A DNA stretch of 64,000 nucleotides from Straminergon stramineum (taxonomy: Eukaryota; Streptophyta; Bryopsida; Hypnales; Calliergonaceae). A program made the translations under genes and the position numbers. The stretch covers positions 16,432,501-16,496,500 of the forward strand of contig OY987268.1 in NCBI GenBank assembly GCA_963920665.1. Direction: 5' to 3'. This document shows, in pieces, positions 23,944-34,620 of the stretch. The notes beneath the pieces are model-generated. The model made no database searches and was not told where the DNA came from. It worked only from the letters and a program-made list of their open reading frames with translations. How positions within the stretch are numbered: position 1 is the stretch's first letter; each line of letters begins with the position of its first letter.

Positions 23944-26900
23944 AAGTCAAATCAACTCAAGACAAGCCAATCCAACCTTTTCTCACTAATAACGAAATTC
24001 TAGAACTCCCACAAGTCAAAGTATTCCTCTATTCGTTTTTTCCTATTTGTCTTTTAATCAAATTCAAGACGTGGTTAACAAAGTCAACTATTCTCTAATG
24101 GTTGGTTTTCCTTCAATCCTAATCTTCCTTCTTCTCTATTCACTATTAAATGCTACTTTCACAATTAAAATAGAGCTCATTGTTGGCACTTGTATTTGTT
24201 GTTTAGTTGAGGTCTAGTATGTTAAAGGCAAGATCCAGCCTCCACAGATGATTTCTTCAATTTTTGGCCCAGTCCAGCATGTAGCAAGCTTTGAGCAGAT
24301 GGAGCTTCAAATTCAAGTTTACTCACTCACTCAACCCCCCCATCACTCTGGCTTTTGAATTTTGCTCTGCAATCTTTCTAGCCTCTTTGTTGAGTTGCAA
24401 TCACTCTGATTTTGGGGAGATTAATGCTTGGTCAACGCCGGTTGACTTTTACAATCTGAAATTGTTGACTCCTCTTTGGCTTGACTCAAATCTGAAATTT
24501 TGGACCGGTTGGGCTGAGTTTTGGTTTGTTGAAACCAATTTTGGGGGTTTACTTTAACTCTTTAAGTGAACCCAACAACAAAAATAAAAATTGGATACAA
24601 AAAAAGGTAGGGCTAAGGGTGAAGCTTCGTCATCCAAGGTGTTTAGGCCTGAGTTTTGAAACAAGAATAAAAAAGGTTAGTTTATCAACTAGACATAGAA
24701 TGTAAAGTAGGGGACAATAGCTTCGTTGAGTTTTTGATTTCTATTACAAACTAAGGGATTCCACATAGAGGAAAGCCAAGGCTTCGCCATAAGACAAGGT
24801 TACTTCAAATTTTAGAAAGGACTTATCAAGGGTAGGACTTGGATACCAACACAAAGTTCACGTTAGAAACACACACAAGTAATACATCCATGCACAACCA
24901 ACAAGAAGGTTAGTCACATACTCTAATTCTACACCCACTAGGAGAATTCTCACATAATAGAATTCCCACTTAAAAGGCTTATGTGGAGTTGGTAACAAAA
25001 AGAAGCAAACTAGAGAATTCCCCTAAATGGCATCACCAGATACAATGGAAATAGCTCTAGTATTAGCACCAAACACGAAAAGAACCAAGAAATATTCAAA
25101 AAAATGTTAAAATAAGCGAGAAAGACCAACTTTGAAGGGACCCCAATGTCCTTCAAAACTTGCAAAAAATAACAACAATAGAGCAATAAAGGCTCCAAAA
25201 ATACAACCATTTGTTGATTTGGCTCAAAAATGGCCCAAATCCAACTAAATGAATCCAACAAAGAATAAATGCCAAAAATGGCTACAAGGAGGAACAAGGG
25301 ATGTTTAAGAAGAGAATGGGTGCCTTTTTGTACTCTTCCAAGGGCATCCACATCCTCTCATTTCTACATGATAATCTTATCACTTAGGATTTTCATCCTA
25401 ATTTGCCAATTTTGACTTTTTATACTAGTCCAAGACTTTAACTTTTGGAGAAAGATTCCAAATCATAAATGAATTATGACATTGGCTTCAAAAGGCCATT
25501 TTTAGGGCTCTAAATCCCCAACCCCTTTTTTTATTGCCAAAAATTCATTGAAATCTAGTGTCAACTTAAAAATAAAAAAGGTTAAAAATCCAACTTTGGA
25601 AGGTTGACGTTTTGTAAAAAGTAACTAGTCTAGGCTCTTTAGAAGGCATGAGAGAGTAAGAAAAGACCTAACTTAGATCCCATTCCATTTTCTTACGCCT
25701 CTAGAACGTTGATCAACTTTGTTGTATTCTTTAAATTTCGCAACAATCAAAGAATCTTATCAATTTAGATACTTTTAGCTATCGAAATGTCTTGAAACTT
25801 GTTCAAGTACATTTTTAGCATAATAAAAGCTAGCCCTATTTTCTATGAGATTTTATTGCACCTTGAGTAATTTCCATGAGTTTTCCATCATAAATTTTTG
25901 TGGTTGATCATCCAGAAGAGAATCTTCTAACTATCAAAAAAATTTGGAAATTTTTGTGGAAAATCTCATGTAATCCCAAAAAAGATGTGTAAGCTCATAT
26001 TCTTACTTTGCACATACAAAGAAGGAGAATCAAATCCTATTATCTCCTTCAAATTTTGGTGAATAGGGAATCTTTCACATGGAGGGGAATCTTAGCAAAC
26101 CGATTTTGTTGTTGAACTCTTAACATGATTTTCACCTTAAAACACCATACTTGGATCATAGAGGCCTTCCATTGGTCCATCTTGAGTTTTCTTCACTTGT
26201 AGGCTAACAATTGGGGGGGGGCTACTATTTTGCAAAATGAAATGGGAAACTAAAAACTCTCTTTGTGAATCAATTGAGTGTTCTCACCTAGGTTCCCTTA
26301 GACCAACTTAGCCATGATCTATGACATAGAAAGCAAGTTTAGGGGAATTTGGATAGTTCCTACAAAATACCTATAATTTGTACAATTATTGGGTTTCTAT
26401 CCTATTTACAACAATTACAAGCAGGATTTGGATTTATTTAGAGGAAAATAATTTATTTAGGACCAAATGCTATATTGGCATATCAAATACCTATTTTGGT
26501 TTTACACTCATTTGAGGGCTTTTATATAATAAATTACACTAAAAAATGGTAAAAAAAACAAAAAAAACAATGAGTCCTATATGATGAACTAGGAGCTCAC
26601 ACTTGACCAACTTTTATTGGTCTTCAATTTTAGTTGTTGTAGACAAAAATAACCATAATTATTAATTTATTTTGATTCTTTTAGCATTTACAATTAGGAA
26701 ATTCTGAAGTGGAAACCAACACCAAAGATCCATTGTTTGGAAGGTGTAAGTGGATTTTACGTTTAGACACCCGTTAAGATTTTCATATGACAAAGTTACT
26801 TAGATCCTAGTTGTATTTGCATTATTCCAAGGGTGTGAATAAAGTGCCCTCACCCCATATCAAATATCCTCTTAACTCAAGTGTAGACAATAAATTACAA

Positions 26901-27081
26901 GGATTAGTCTCCCTTAGCAACTATTCTTGTGTGGTGGTGTTTCATTTTGTTTGGAGTCATGAGAATCTTGGTGTGACTTTTGAGCTACCAACTTTTCACT
27001 TGAATGTGAATGGTAAAGGTCTATTTGGTTTGTAGAATGTTTAAGATTATGCTCTACTATTTTGTAACATTTGGTTTTCTT
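23944..27081. other. Intergenic DNA, no gene recognised
   Basis: Contains isolated open frames (24291-24557 plus, 88 codons; 25010-25351 minus, 113 codons, hydrophobic) without family motifs or splice context. A run of nine G lies at about 26213-26221. I see no LTR pair. Confidence 0.35.
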
Positions 27082-27217
27082 TAATGGACTATTTGGATTT
27101 GTGACACAAATAGCAATTGGCATTAGTTGAAGACGCCTCATGCATCTTCACTAACCTTGCATTGGATTGTTTTATATAATTTTGGGATGGACACAAGTGA
27201 GGTTGAACTTGGATTTC
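27082..27217 (+). repeat. Direct repeat of about 135 bp, copy A
   Basis: TTTGGATTTGTGACA..ATAGCAATTGGCAT and the following 100 bases recur at 29008-29140 with roughly 20% differences. The two copies bracket about 1.8 kb that holds two other repeat elements. Confidence 0.7.
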
Positions 27218-27784
27218 TTGAATATTGTTCCATTTAAAGCATTGTACAGTCCTTTATTCATATTTTAGTGTATATATGGTTATCTATAAATTTGGTCACT
27301 ATTCACTATTCATATTGTTGTTTTGTACTTATTTTATGTAGCTCTTATCATTCACCATGATACTATTATGACAAATCATGATGGAATATTTGTTGATTTT
27401 ATATATTTAAAAAGGCACAACTTCAATTGGATTGCAAGTTAGATTTTGGTGAAGTTAGAGCCATGTTTCATAGATGTTTCAATTTAGTCCTTTCTTCAAC
27501 TATCATAATGGAAAAATCCCTCATTTATGTGCTTAAGCCATGAAAAGTATCCATATGACTTTGGGCCATGTGATGTGCTAAATTATAAATCCTTGTTGGA
27601 TATTAGTAATTTATCCAATAATTTAATTCCCGATCTTAGCTCATTTTTACCTTCATTGGAGATTTTTGCAAATACATTTTACATATATATTTGATATAGA
27701 GAGAGATGTATAGATGTATAGTATATTTTTATGTCTCTCCACTTTTTTAATGGTAGACTTTTTAGTAGGGATTGACACACGGTT

Positions 27785-28344
27785 GCTAGCATGTGAGCCT
27801 AGGATCTTGAATCCATGAGCTTAGAAGCCTAGGCTCCTATGTTATTGGTACCTTCCATAGTTATATGATGTTTATAATTATAGTTGTCTATGTTATAAGT
27901 ACCTATGTTATAAGCACCTTCCACAATTATAGGATGTTTATAATTATAAGTACCTATGTTATAAACACCTTCCATGATTATAAGATGTTTATATTACAGG
28001 TGACTATGTTGTAAGTACCTATGTTATAAGCACCTTCCATAGTTATAAGATGTTTATATTATAGATGACTATGTTGTAAGTACCTACATTATAAGCACAT
28101 TCCATCGTTATAGGATGTTTATATAATAAGTGCCTAATTATATTATGGGTGTCTATGTTTTAAGTACCATTCATGGTTATAGTATATTTATATTATAGGT
28201 ACCTATGTTACAAGCACCTTACATGGTTATAGAGTACTCATATTATAAGTATGTATGTTATAAACACCTTCAATAGTTGTAAAATATCTACCTACACCTA
28301 GGCTCACGGTTCATAGGCTTGCATTTCTAGGCTCACATGCTAGC
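27785..28344. repeat. Minisatellite enclosed by 18-bp inverted ends
   Basis: GCTAGCATGTGAGCCTAG (27785-27802) and its exact reverse complement (28327-28344) enclose about seven degenerate units of about 55-65 bp built on CTATGTTATAAGCACCTTCC and ATAGTTATAAGATGTTTATA. GGGATTGACACAC before the left end and GGGATTGACATAC after the right end may be a decayed flanking duplication. It looks like a mobile element whose body is a minisatellite. Confidence 0.7.
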
Positions 28345-28654
28345 GTCGTTGGGGATTGACATACATACATTCTTAATAAATTAAAATTTATATATTCAAC
28401 GTCCCCTAGTGGTTATAGTAAATATCCTAAGATTTATGTGCTCTATGAATTTGATCCTTGGTCATCTATTACAATATTGGGACCAACCAATGTACATGGG
28501 ATTCCAAAATTCAAAATTTAAATTAGTGTAACGGATACGAATTATCACCCACCCACTATGGTTGACATTTATCTAAGTTCATTCCCCTAACCATAGCTTA
28601 GTCTCTACTTGTAACTCCCCTATTAAATGTCTTCTACATGGATTTCCCTCCAAA

Positions 28655-28790
28655 CACTAGAAGAAAACCTTGTTGCTCTCGGCACAATCTACATGACATT
28701 TTTGTTCTCTGTAACATAGAAATATCAATTTCAACACAAAATTTGAAAATTTGTAGATTGTGCTGAGAGCAACAAGGTTTTCTTCTAGTG
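28655..28790. repeat. Near-perfect hairpin, 39-bp arms
   Basis: The arm at 28655-28693 (from CACTAGAAGAAAACC) pairs with 28752-28790 (to GGTTTTCTTCTAGTG) with a single mismatch, around a 58-bp loop. It is either a young foldback MITE or, if transcribed, a small-RNA-type precursor stem. Confidence 0.8.
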
Positions 28791-29007
28791 AAATTAGTGA
28801 ACGTATAGTGATTCCTTTCCAACCACTTCTTACCTTTTGTTTTGTAGCAATTCAATTTTATTGAAGTTAGGAAGACTTGTATGCAACTTTTGAGATTCTT
28901 GTTTATAGCTTGAACTAGAATAGTAAAGGTATCTTTTGGTCTGAGTTTGTTCAGGATTTAGATTTATTTTCTGATTTGCAACATTTGCTTACTACATTTC
29001 CTTTCTA

Positions 29008-29140
29008 GGATTTTTTGGATTTGTGACATAGATAGCAATTGGCATCAACTAAAGACACCTTGTGCATCCTCACAAACATGACATTGGTTTGTTTTTTATT
29101 TTGAGATGGGCATTGATGAGACTAAGCCTTCATATCAAGA
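29008..29140 (+). repeat. Direct repeat of about 135 bp, copy B
   Basis: Second copy of 27082-27217, same orientation. Confidence 0.7.
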
Positions 29141-29689
29141 GTTTATGTTTTAGATTTTTTAGAAACAAGCTCCTTTCAAGCAATGGATGTATATCTTTAT
29201 GTCATTCTACCTTAATATGTGGGTATTTTAGTAGCTTCACACTGCCACGCTAGGAGGAGATACTTAGTGCTAGCCCAACACTTGGACAATGACACAATCC
29301 CCACCCTTTAAGGAGTACAGATGGGTTATGGAATTTCCTACACAACAGGAATCCCTTCTTTATTAGATGAGGGGACCACACTCAAATAAGCATTTCTACC
29401 CTCTTAATGGGAATTACTTCAGGGATGACAAAGACGAAGATCTTCAAGAACTCACACGCAAGGAACTACAGAGGGCCAGAGTTGTCACAGCTGGTGGTGA
29501 CCTCCGCAATATGAGAACCAATCTTAAAGACAGTTTCTCAGGCCTCATATGACTCATGGGAATGACTCAAGAACTTGACTTTGACCTTGGAAAGTGGCAC
29601 TAGCAGACTAGACAATCAAACTGCATTGTGCCCTTTTACAATTACTCTACACATATTGGATATTGAATCGAACTTCAAGGGAAACCAAA

Positions 29690-30303
29690 CTAGTCCTGAT
29701 TCCTCAAACAACTGAAGAAACTCAACCTCACAAAGCAAGAGGCAAATTTGGTGATTAAAGTTATGTGGGATGAGAGAAGACCTACAAAGACCCAATTCTT
29801 CCTCTGGTTGTCCAATTCAAGCGGCTTACCCACGGCCAATTGGTGCTCAGTTATAGGGTTCCCTCCTAATTGAAGATGCTATCACTCAAGAGTCCGTGAA
29901 ACCACAAAGCACGTTCTCTGTACATGTAGCCATGCCCATATGATGTGGGCTCTCTTTAAAGACATCCATCCGGCCCTAGGCCTGCAAGAACTTCTCTTGT
30001 GGAAGGAAATCATCATGGGGATCCCTCCGGGCACCCATGATGGGGAGGGCCTCTACACTCTAACTCCCACCCCGTTCAACATGGTGGGGGACATCCTCAA
30101 ATTTGCAGTCCTTTAGAGAATCTGGTGCGGAGGCAACAGATGCATCTTCGACAATGAAATCATCAACCACATCCAACCCAACATTCTTGTTTGGAGAGAC
30201 CCCATCTTCGCAGGCATGGCCCGAAGGAGCCATACCCTCACTTTCTTCAACAATTGTAGTTTAGATAGGCATCAAGCTATCTGTCACGAATTTCTAGACA
30301 CTT
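29690..30303 (+). mobile_element. Non-LTR (LINE) retrotransposon remnant, C-terminal zf-RVT region
   Basis: One frame, broken only by TGA at about 29871 and TAG at about 30114, reads KTQFFLWLSNSSGLPTANW, then ETTKHVLCTCSHAHMMWALF, then IWCGGNRCIFDN. This is the usual tail of plant L1-like reverse transcriptases: a 'KTQ-FLW-L' block, a Cys/His knuckle preceded by 'ETT-HVL', and an 'IW--RN--IF' block. The stops show that it is dead. The reverse transcriptase core is not visible, so it is 5'-truncated or decayed upstream. Sequence from about 29260 may also belong to it. Confidence 0.72.
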
Positions 30304-30309
30304 GGTGCA

Positions 30310-32479
30310 AAAAAATGTTTTTTGCTCTAATAATTTCCATAGGCCCAAGTGGCACCTCACTCTCAACCTGCCTCCTAAGCTGAATCGTCCACAAGAACCT
30401 AACCAATTGTACTTTCTTTTGCCTTTTTATTTCCACCGCCTTTTGAAAAAAATTATGAGGTTATTTGTATTCTCAAGTACTACTTATACAGTAAACTTGA
30501 ACTCACTTACATAGATTTTTAATCTATACATGACACTACTGGGTTAAGCGTATGATAGACATTAATTTTGATGGCTTTATATTAAAAGGCAAGGTTTTTG
30601 TAGTTCTAAAATAGAATTGAAACATGTCAATTCTAATGGTCAAATTGTTGTAGCAAGTAATCCACCTCATTAAGGTGTTTTAATTTTGAGAAATTGTGAA
30701 GATTGAATTCTGAAACAAATCCTAAACATTATTCCTCAATTGTCCACAATACAAGGCACTTCGTAATTTTCACATCACTTATCCAAATGAAATTAGACAA
30801 ATATTTTTAAAAAGACATAAATATATTCTATTAGAAAAAAATGACAAAATCTTAATAGAAGTCAATAATTTTGTATTTACGAAGGCATAATTAATTCTTC
30901 AAAGCACTAAGTGAAATAAAAATTATATCCCTATAAAGATAGTACATTCTCCGACTCCCCCAAAAGGTTTCAAATATTGCAATAAAATCTAACATCATAG
31001 GAACTAATTCTAAATTCTGAAAGATTCATTTCAAGACTTTGAACCTTTAGCACTTGGTTAAATATGTGCTTCTAGCTATTCCTCAAAAATATTAAACAGA
31101 AGCTTAGCTCACATTAAAGTTGGGCTTGAAAGTCATTGTAAGCATAACAATGCTTAATAAGCATAGATTTGAATAGTTAAGCTTAGTTTAAATTTATTTT
31201 CTAAAGTTATTTAGTTGTTCAATTGTGGTGATAATTTTTAATCATCTTGCTTTTCTTATGAGTGCCTTAAAAGTTATATTCTCGATAATACATGAACAAA
31301 GTCAAATGGTGCTTTGAGAAAAACTTTTGTCCAAATAATTTCTCGTTCATCTAAAGTGACAATTGAAGCTAAACAAAATGACATTTCCTTTAAGGGAATA
31401 ACATTTAGGGTTTAGGGATGATCAAGTCTAAGAACTAACTTCCATGTTGTGTTGGAATTGAAAAAGAATTTTTGAGTTTTCCAATGTTGAAAATTGCTTT
31501 CACTAAGTTTCATGATACTTTCACTTTCAATGTGGGTAGGGAAAAACTACAATTAAGGAGTAGCTTTGCCTTGTTGCAAACCAAAAAGTTCAAATTAGTT
31601 GTCAAAAATAGAAAAGTTATGTCTTCTACTTTTCATGAGTTTCTCCCTAATATTTTTTTGTTCAAACAATTATGATTCTCATCTTGCAACTATTGCACAT
31701 TTCTAGCATAATTCCAAATTTTTTGCCTTTTTTTTGTAAAGTTTGGCTAATTTTTGTATTTAGAAGTCAACTCTAATATCTTTGATTTACACTAGGGATA
31801 GATTCTCTGTGTTAAATTTATATTCTTAGGTCTTCAATAATATTTAAAGACACCTATATACTATCATATTAATAATATAATATAATACTTTTGTGCAATC
31901 TAGAATAAGACAATTTTAAACTCAAATCACACCTAGTTGTTAGCCTTGAGATTATGTCACTAGTGTTTTGAAACATTAAAATTCTATTTTTCTATTTTTT
32001 GAGTTAGGTTTTTTTTATTTTGGATATCCATGATTATGGAACCTTACATTGCTAAGTTCCTAGAGCAATAATCTAATCATTGTAGATGGAATGCGCAACT
32101 TCATTCATTTGGTCAACCTTGGGAACCTTGATTTTGAACGGTGCCCACTTAGGGCCTCCTACCATGTGAGCCTAGTAGACACAAAAGTACTAAAAGACAA
32201 GAAGAGTTCCATTAATCATTGGAAAATGAGTTCCATTGATATCCGTGCATTCTACACTACAAAAGGAACATAACATTGTTTTCTATATTCTGGTATCGGT
32301 GAATACACCCACCCATTGATACATGACAAAAGGTTTTTAATGATGGTGGTTTCATCTACTTAAAAGATAGGAATTTTTGCTAATAGCCATATTGCATACA
32401 TATACACATCTTCAGATGAATATTACACCATTAGTGTTTGAACAAAATATAATAACAATACTTTTAGAGAATCTTGGTA
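30310..32479. other. Intergenic DNA, no gene recognised
   Basis: AT-rich with scattered short frames. The word ATTTAGGGTTTAGGG at about 31407 is telomere-like. No supportable gene. Confidence 0.35.
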
Positions 32480-33400
32480 AACAGTACGAACTCCAAAATA
32501 CGCATGCCACTCAAGAACACAGGACATTTCTTTCTTGTTTTCATGACATCTCACACATCACCAATTTTGGAAGCCCTGGACCATCTCATATATCCTCCAT
32601 AGATATCAGCTCAAGAACATCCTTCTAGGTGTTGAAAAATGGGCCCTAGCCTCCTTCGAACATGAAGCCAACAAAATCTATTGCGATCTGTCTTCCTGGC
32701 GGCATACAAATCAATGGAAGCTTCCTCAAGGAAGTGAAGGCTCATACGGATCAATGGAAGTTTTCTCAAGGAAGTGATGACTCCGTAGGCCGGAACAGAA
32801 GTGCGTCCCAACTTAAAACTCGATGGATTGCCAAACAATCCAATTTAAAAAGCATTCATCAATCTTCTTCCTTACAAGAATTTGTCTAGAATTCTTATCG
32901 ATCTCGAAGGTGAACTCATTGATCCAATGAACTCGCTTCCACTCGTCAATCGTCCATTTTCGGTGCGCTTCTGCAAAATCCAACCTTCCAGCTATGTGCC
33001 TAGTGCTCGCAAACGAAAACGGCTTCTTTGCAGCACTGCGGCAGTTAGAATAGTAGAAGCAACCTCATTCATGTAAGTGGTCCGGGCAGTGTTGGCCGAT
33101 ACATTCAATGTCAAACTGTCTACGATATCTAGGAGTGTTTGCCGCCATTCCTTGAAAAGAATATGCGTGAGAACCCGGACATCACATTCCAACAAAAAAT
33201 TTGGAGCTGCAAGAGATTTTGGGGTCACAATTGTCCCACGAAGCTTGAAGTTCTTGATCACAGTGTTCAAGTAGGGTGTCTGAGTTTTGAGTTAAGCAAC
33301 AATTTTCACGTCCTTGGGACATGATTTGTGCATTCCAATGATGCGGGCCTTCTCCTCAGTTGACAAGCTTCAAGTCTTCATTGTTTTAAACACTTCAAAC
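32480..33400 (-). pseudogene. Tc1/mariner-type transposase pseudogene
   Basis: Reading the minus strand from about 33390: LSTEEKARIIGMHKS, then VIKNFKLRGTIVTPKS and LLDIVDSLTLNVSANTAR give the paired N-terminal helix-turn-helix domains. After a frame change, KKPFSFASTRHIAGRLDFA and HRKWTIDEWKRVHW lead to the first catalytic strand, then FKLGRTSVPAYGVITS in yet another frame, and an MED-containing piece near 32560. This is the usual order of a Tc1-like cut-and-paste transposase. The first Asp of the DDE triad appears replaced (WINEFTFE where W-S-D-E-S is expected). At least one stop (near 33288) and two frame changes confirm decay. Terminal repeats were not found. Confidence 0.85.
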
Positions 33401-34620
33401 AGGAGATCTGCAATCTGTGAGTGTCGGAGCATTTTAGGAGCTGAAAACTATTGGCTTTCTCAAAAATTCTTTAAAATTATTGAAGGGAACTGTATGGTGG
33501 GGTTCAATATAGAGGTACACCCTACGCATTGTACCATTCAAAGAATTTGGCATACTAAAATGAAATGACCTTTTTGATCATGCATAAGTAACATTCTAAA
33601 TGTTCTTACACAATCTCAACGAAGCATACAAATTTCAATTTCAATTTTGAAGAAAACAAAAATCCATTTTGGTGAATTTTTTTAGTTAAATTTTATGGTT
33701 TAGGTATTTAGGATGCTAATTTATTGAAAACCATTGGTGATGATTGAGTTTTCAAGATTCAATTACGAAGGTGTGTAAGAAACATGCTTGTGCACGTCTT
33801 TTATGTTAGAAAAAATGTGGTTAGGTAATAAAAACGAAATCTGCAGACACTTCAATGTTGTCAACATTTTGTAATGAAATATTTTTGGCGTAAATCCTAC
33901 GTTTATGCCACGATGCTTGGAAGGTGCGATGAATCGATACCTTCAACACGGAATGGGCTCCGTTGTTCTGCTCCACTGGGGATGGGATTTGGCACTTCAA
34001 AGTGCCTCTCATCTTTTTGTAATTCCTGTTTGTTCCTTTTAATTGAAGGGGGCTTTTGACCTCTACTAGCCTTCATTAGCTTTCACCAGGTGTGATGAAT
34101 CCCTTTGCCTTCCATAGACTGGCTGTTTCTTAGCTGGTTGTTGACTTTCATCTAGTCCAGGACACACCATGGTGATGTCATGTAAATTTGATCAGAACGG
34201 GGTGTGAATAATTCGGTGATATCTCCTACAAACATGTAAGTTAGTATTCCCTTGTTGCTGAAGTCATGGTGCTTTGGGATACGTGAGCAAGTTTGACAGC
34301 TGCCTTGTTAATCCGATTGGCAAATTCTTAATTATGGCCGAGGTTCTGTTAGTCATTTGCGCTAGGATTGGTGGTTTCGCACGTTGCTAAAGTGTTATAA
34401 CAAAGGCCTGATGTTAAGAATATGGAACAGCATATGTACAGTACACTACGCTGCATTGTTTCCTTTAGTTAGAATCGTGCAGCAATCCAAATTGAAGGTA
34501 GCCATCCAAATTCCTCCCAAAGCTGTGTCAATCCTCAAAGCTTAGGTTGCCTGAGACACCCTTGTTAATTCCTTTGCCCACCTAGAGCACATCAAGTGCA
34601 TTTCCGGATATCTCAACCCG
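33401..34620. other. Intergenic DNA and probable HEI10 3' flank
   Basis: Contains short frames without motifs. The part nearest 34621 should hold the 3' UTR and polyadenylation signal of HEI10, but I cannot place them. Confidence 0.35.

Noticed and set aside
24840..24860. Possible LTR primer-binding site (TTGGATACCAACACAAAG)
   Set aside because: No matching long terminal repeat pair, polypurine tract or gag/pol motif nearby.
27840..28290. CRISPR-like array
   Set aside because: The units are degenerate and contiguous with no unique spacers, in a plant nuclear context.
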